From: Geosiphon pyriformis
Taxonomy: Eukaryota > Glomeromycota > Glomeromycetes > Archaeosporales > Geosiphonaceae
Direction: 5' to 3'
NCBI GenBank assembly: GCA_016748015.1
Contig: JAAOMT010000360.1
Span: 1 to 49,680 of the forward strand
DNA: 49,680 bases
The stretch's first letter is position 1. Each line of letters begins with the position of its first letter. This document shows, one piece after another, positions 44,747 through 49,680 of this stretch. The notes beneath the pieces were generated by a model. The model was not told the DNA's origin and made no database searches. It worked only from the letters and a program-made list of their open reading frames with translations. The translations under genes were made by a program, and so were the position numbers.

Positions 44747-44854
44747 GAAAGGCAAATGTTTGTACAATGATCAAAAAATTGCACATTGAAATTGTAAAGA
44801 TCGGCCAATTGGAAACGCGTCGCAACTTCGAAACGCTCTTGAATAATTACAAAA
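44747..44854. promoter_or_regulatory. Bidirectional promoter between ureD and mcmbp
   Basis: The whole 108-bp gap between the two start codons. It holds CCAAT (44805-44809, within GGCCAATTGG, readable on both strands) and ACGCGT (44815-44820, in AAACGCGTC), the classic MBF/G1-S element. The site lies 35-40 nt from the mcmbp ATG. Confidence 0.5.
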
Positions 44855-47674
44855 ATGTATACTATTAAAGATTATGTAGAAAGACCTCTCGACGTAGTCA
44901 AGAAACTTTTTGGTAAAGCTAAATGATACTCAGAAGTTCAATTTAATAATCAGGTTTTAACATAAAATACTTGGCTTTAGAGGCCAATTGGAGCCCGATA
45001 ATACCCGCCAGTGGTAGCCACTTTGGCATTCCTACGAACTTCAAGCAAGTATTCGATACCGAGGAAGCTATTCAACAGGTTTTATACTCTAAGATTGAAG
45101 CTGAATTAGTTGTTTCAAAATGAAAACCAGAAAGTCAAACATGCATCCTAGATTCCCTCACTAAATGACATAGCAGCGCGAGACATCCCTTCAAATACAC
45201 TTGTAAGGTTTCGCGCCATGATCCAAAATTCTGGGTTAGGTCACGAGATTTATGTAAGCGTATTTGAATCGTTGTGTACTAATGGCAATCAGGTATTTCA
45301 TTCTTTAATCTATTAGCTGTCAGGCTATACCTTGCGAAAAGCGAGTGTAATAACTGATCTTTAATTTTAAGCAATGGAATTTGCACAAATACAGCGACGA
45401 TATTGATCAGGTAATACCATTTTCTGCCGATATTTATTTTCAAGAATCTTCATATCTTATCTAAATTCTAGGCGAGCCTCCTTAGTCCAGTTTATGATTC
45501 TGCAGAGAGCGTATTCGACGAGCGTCATCTGTATTATTGTGTATCAGTACCGGGTGAAACTAACTGGGTGAAAGAAATATCCTTAATGAATATATACCAC
45601 GATTTCTAAGGAAATTTATTTTTATGATCCATTCAAAGTTTTCTTGATTCTCTTATACGGATATACAGATATAAATTTATCTCGGCCAAAGAAAAACATA
45701 TTGAATGTTCGAGGTCTGAACTCTAATAAATTATATATATATGTATATATTTTACATTAATATTGATATTTTTTTGTAGACCTTGAACTTTTAACTTCCA
45801 ATCTATCTATCGATGAAGAGTACCATGACGAACACATAATGTCGAAATTTCCATTTCCCAATGAAACTCATGTTTCCGCGATTGTGAAGGTCCAATAACA
45901 TCCACTTCTGCTACATAACCCAATTTAGTCTTTTTTTTCTGTTTTATGGTTAAAATGAATACATTTTCAGGTTTACGAAAAAGACGAGTCTTTGAAAGTG
46001 TGTGATGTGGTGGAGTTCATTGGCGTGATTGATCATCCTAGGTTTCCTTTTTTTTTTAAAGTTTCTTTGGATTTAAATCTTTATTGCGTCTTATATGATA
46101 TTTTTTTATTAGCCAATATCAAGAAGTATTGGATAATGGTGATTTCATTGAGCCAATCTCGCTTCTACCGGCTCCCCGCATCCACGCAATCTTTTACAGA
46201 AAACTACACCATTCCAACAATCCATTGATCTCATTTTCAAATCTGGATGCCAGTTTGTATTCAAAAGAATGGCAACTCATTTATTGAATCTGAATTATGC
46301 TAAATATTATATTTGAATATTGATCAGCAATCCATCAGGTCAAACAGGCAGCGAAGCTCACCAGAATTGCATTGATAAAGTATATTGCTTCAGCCTTCAA
46401 AGAGGACTTGCTAGTAGCTGAGTTTGTCTTACTTCAACTTCTTTCCCGAACGTAAGAATGGTTTCCCAATGACTTTGTATCAACATATTTCGGACATTTT
46501 CATGATTTTTTACTCGACATTACAGTTATAATCGCCGAGAGGATATAACACTAGGAAAATTTGGCTTAAATATTACAAATATACCACCAGCTAAATTCTC
46601 AAATAATGACAGCTTGTCCTCTCGTCCAATATCATTGACCCACAGTAATCCATTCGCTAGAAATATTGGCACTCTACTTTCTTCACTTTTACCAAAATAC
46701 CATGATCTTCCCCTAAATCTTTCTACGCTTAACAATATTTTTTTCTATCCACAATGCGAGGACGTTTTGCAATCTGGAGTATTCCAAGTCAGTGAAGGAA
46801 CTTGTTTTTCTATAGATGAGACTGTATTAAATGAAGGAAAATTAGGTGATCAGGGTAAGTTCATATTAGAATGGATAATTTACTTCCGATAAGTTATTAA
46901 AAAGCTCCACATTTTTTGATTTCCTCTAGGTGTGCGAAATGCTCAGGTTTTGGCACAAGTTTTAAGGAATCAAAAGTTAAATTACGTGTTTCCATTCAGC
47001 AATTTTGAATTCAATATTGATATCGGGTTAATTATATTGTCGAACGCTAAAAGCCTTTTCCCCGTAAATATTCTAATATTTTCGTTTTTATCGATGTCAA
47101 AGATTATATGTTCAACGATCGTAATAACTTTGCTTACCTTCTAGGCTGACTGTGCCATTCCTCTTGATCATTCAATGGGAATAAATACAACGCCGTCTCC
47201 AAGCCCAGACACTATGAATAACTTTAGGAAATATTTGAGTATCATGCGTCATTCAGAGTATTTAATTCCTGAGAATATCGCTGAGGCAATGATCATTTTC
47301 TTAATTTTGAAATTTCAAAGAAAACTCGCTCCCAATAATTTTCCCAAAATTTTTTGCAGTTTATTCAACGTCAATTTGTTAGTCAACGACAAGAAGCATC
47401 TCGGGAAGGTACCCCTTTAATGACTCCTGAGGATTTATTTTTCCGAATGAACCTAGCAAGGCACGTAAATCATTATTGTAAATCCTCGAATGACATTGAC
47501 ATGGTATTTTATAATCACTCATTTACTGATTTGGTTTATCGAATTGCTCACAGATTGGTTACTTTAAGCTTCGGTGAAGTAGAACTAACAACGGAGTTGT
47601 GGAATTATACCCAAAAGTTGGATCGAGCCCGTCAACAGCGAATTGAACAGATTGGGCTAGCACCTACGGAATAA
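44855..47674 (+). CDS. Mini-chromosome maintenance complex-binding protein (MCMBP)
   Basis: Nuclear protein that binds MCM2-7 and helps assemble or unload it around S phase. Fourteen-exon model: 44855-44912, 44981-45078, 45152-45292, 45372-45410, 45472-45553 (end uncertain), 45669-45713, 45780-45889, 45971-46041, 46113-46252, 46328-46451, 46526-46854, 46930-47063, 47145-47285, 47360-47674. Frame is kept throughout. The exon 5 end is doubtful: the in-frame donor drops GETNWVKE, which looks conserved in the family. The last intron is GC-AG. Family features: VRFRAMIQNSGLGHEIYVS, ASLLSPVYDSAESVFDERHLYYCVSVPG, AIVKVYEKDESLKVCDVVEFIGVI, APRIHAIFYRKLHHSNNPL, LLVAEFVLLQLLSRTYNRRED, LGKFGLNI, and a C-terminal LTTELWNYTQKLDRARQQRIEQ. 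Confidence 0.88.
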
Positions 47675-47997
47675 AGTAGCAAAACTTTTGTCCATTTTGT
47701 CTGAAATTCTAAATCAAGCATAAAAGTACAAATTAAGCTTAACTGAAACAGTTTAAAGATCCAAATAGTTAATTAAAGTAATGCAAAAGTGCTATTATCG
47801 GCTAATACAAAGTGCAAATTGATATGGATAATTTATCATGGTTGCAGGTCGCCGTTTAGTTGAGAAAATTTCTGTCGGCAGTTGAATATAGCATAGGCCT
47901 GCTAATATTTAATAGATACCGATGGGGGCTAAACTATCTAGGCGTTTTTCAAAGTAGTTCTCAAACAAAAATCGTCCTCCATTTTTAGGAATTATTT
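47675..47997. other. Intergenic region
   Basis: Convergent 3' ends of the MCM-binding protein and transporter genes. Nothing beyond A+T-rich untranslated sequence seen. Confidence 0.6.
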
Positions 47998-49680
47998 TCA
48001 AGCTTTCCATAATTTTATAGACAGAATTCCTGCAATCAATGCCATTAACCCTCCAAATCTGAGCACAAACCCAATAGCATCCTTATTCGAATTTACATCA
48101 ACTTCATCAACAAGACTTTTTTCAGATCCAGGTTCTATTATGGCAAACACAACGCTACTGAAAAAAGTAACCAAAAATTGAGGTAGCACTATATAAATGT
48201 TGTGTATACCCAGTAATGTGCCAGCATCGCATGAGATTTGACTTGAATCGTAATCTCCTGTGAATGATACTAAATGTTCTTCACTTTGTATATTAGTTGT
48301 TTCGACTAATCCATAAGAAATCTCATCAGGTTCCACAACTTCGTTGTTGCATTGCAGTGATCCAGTCCCCAACTGGCGAGAATTTTTAGCTATAAATTCA
48401 CCTAAAAGGGAAAAAGGTGCCCACATTGCAGTTGCCCATGATATTCCCAGAATCCCATATAAGAATGTTGCTTCGGCAACTGTGTTCGTAAACCATGTTC
48501 CTAACATTACAAATGCTACAATAAAGTGAGAAAGGGTCCACATCTTTGGTAAAGTGAGAAAAGGCAGCGGTAATCTTAGATTCTCCCAATTAAAGTGTGA
48601 ACGATTGGTACAAGTGAACTTTGTGTCCCCCGATGGACTGATGATGAAAGGTAACAGAAAGGATGCCATCAAACTGACCAAAGAATGAACTAATAGCGCA
48701 AAAGAGCCCGCTCGAGTTCCTACTTCTGAAGATGGTTTTCCTACAGTACGAGTGTAAACTTCAGCGACCCAAGTTGTAGAGTAAATTAGAAAAGGAAACC
48801 ATCCAATCCATGCAAAAAATTGTACATTGCAGATGTTTTGCACGGGTTCTGGAAGGTTTCGAATGGATTTTACAACAGAAGTTATTGTTTCAAATGTGTA
48901 AGAAAGGACGCTGATCGACTCCTTTTGACTGAGAAAATAAACTTATTGTTATTTAATCGCAAAATGATATATATATCAAATTGGAATATTTTAATTTCAA
49001 ACCTGCCATCATAATTCACTTTTTCCTTGACGGCCCACCAAGTGAGCGCGTTACAAGATAGTAAAACAAGAGAGGCGAGAATGCATAAAACTTTCAAATT
49101 TGTATTGCCAAAAAATGGAAAGATTGCCGGTAATTCGACAAAGCCCCTTTTTTAATTGAATTTGCACCAAAAATTATTAAGATCTTCATAATAGGTAAAA
49201 TACAAAGTCCTTTCCTCACATGAAATATCCCATAGCACTTCCAATTACACCCATTTTTCCAGCCCAAGCTGTCCCCTCTTCCTGTTGTGATGGCGGCAAA
49301 CAGTCGACAATTAAAGCACGAGAGGTTGCTTGAACTTTGAATGTATTTTATGAGTGATATATTCATCCTGATATATTTGAAGGAGAATTTATTAAATACC
49401 TATGTTGATCGCGAAATCCAAGACGTAGATAGATATTACGGCCAACCAAATTGTCAATGTGCTCTAAAATCAGAAGTATTAATATAAAAACAATTTGAGA
49501 AGCTAGTTGAAATCGTATTTCTTACCGCAAAAGAATTTTCTCCGAAAATTCCAAAAATAATTTCTTTGGTCCAACCAATCAATATGAGTATAAATGCTAC
49601 CACCAGACTACCGACAATCATGAAAGGCCGCCGACGACCATATTGCGAATTAGATTTATCTGAAAGCACCCCCACTATTG
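47998..49680 (-). CDS. GPH-family sucrose-transporter-like MFS protein (5' end beyond window)
   Basis: Plasma-membrane sugar:proton symporter candidate, most like the SUT/SUC group of the glycoside-pentoside-hexuronide family. Minus-strand exons, all in frame: >49680-49526, 49463-49400, 49334-49220, 49146-49003, 48928-47998. The loop signature GVLSDKSNSQYGRRRPFMIVGS near the window edge is the conserved R-x-x-x-x-GRRRP motif after TM2. Next come TIWLAVISIYVLDFAIN, the conserved SRALIVDCLPPSQQEEGTAWAG, a TM with WWAVKEK, then FFAWIGWFPFLIYSTTWVAE, and further TMs to FGGLMALIAGILSI. A loop of about 65 residues (Asn/Glu-rich) precedes the last TMs. No lesions. Substrate (sucrose or another alpha-glucoside) is inferred from the family; AM fungi are known to carry such a transporter. 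Confidence 0.88.

Noticed and set aside
1-49680. tRNA, rRNA or riboswitch genes
   Set aside because: No cloverleaf-compatible or rRNA-like sequence was noticed on reading; a covariance-model scan would be needed to exclude small RNAs.

Overview
This 49.7-kb window looks like nuclear DNA of an early-diverging fungus, most likely an arbuscular mycorrhizal fungus (Glomeromycotina). The host genes are rich in short GT-AG introns. The intergenic DNA is extremely A+T-rich. The retroelements, especially a LINE family with endonuclease, reverse transcriptase and a terminal RNase H, resemble those that crowd Glomeromycotina genomes. The genus cannot be fixed from the sequence.

Layout. The left host block (1-5.6 kb) holds a YEATS2-like chromatin reader (+), convergent with a five-exon gene of unknown function (-). 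The right host block (43.65-49.68 kb) holds a urease accessory protein UreD (-), head-to-head with an MCM-binding protein (+), followed by a GPH-family sucrose-transporter-like MFS protein (-) that runs off the window edge.

The ~38 kb between them is a transposon graveyard. LINE copy A (minus strand, ~6.24-30.86 kb) was split by a dUTPase-carrying Ty3/gypsy element, 'A' (minus strand, 9630-27536). Element A was in turn split by a second Ty3/gypsy element, 'B' (plus strand, 12446-20158). Element B landed inside A's integrase gene and left a perfect 4-bp target duplication, GTAG. Downstream lie a 5'-truncated LINE (D, 32238-33074) with an 11-bp target duplication, a nearly unrecognisable LINE relic ending at ~35640, and a full-length LINE (C, 35656-42455). 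Blocks of extreme A+T content fill the gaps.

The most notable signals are: (1) a dUTPase domain and cysteine-rich modules between protease and RT in element A; (2) a small ORF of unknown function between integrase and the 3' LTR in both Ty3/gypsy elements, with weak similarity between the two; (3) decay almost entirely by G:C to A:T transitions: LINE C keeps two frames (about 2,170 codons) without one frameshift yet carries 14 premature stops, and a LINE 3' tail at 35511-35640 is hypermutated towards A+T; (4) short tandem repeats in the U3 part of both LTR types. A 20-N gap flanked by an exact 304-bp duplication is an assembly artefact inside element A.
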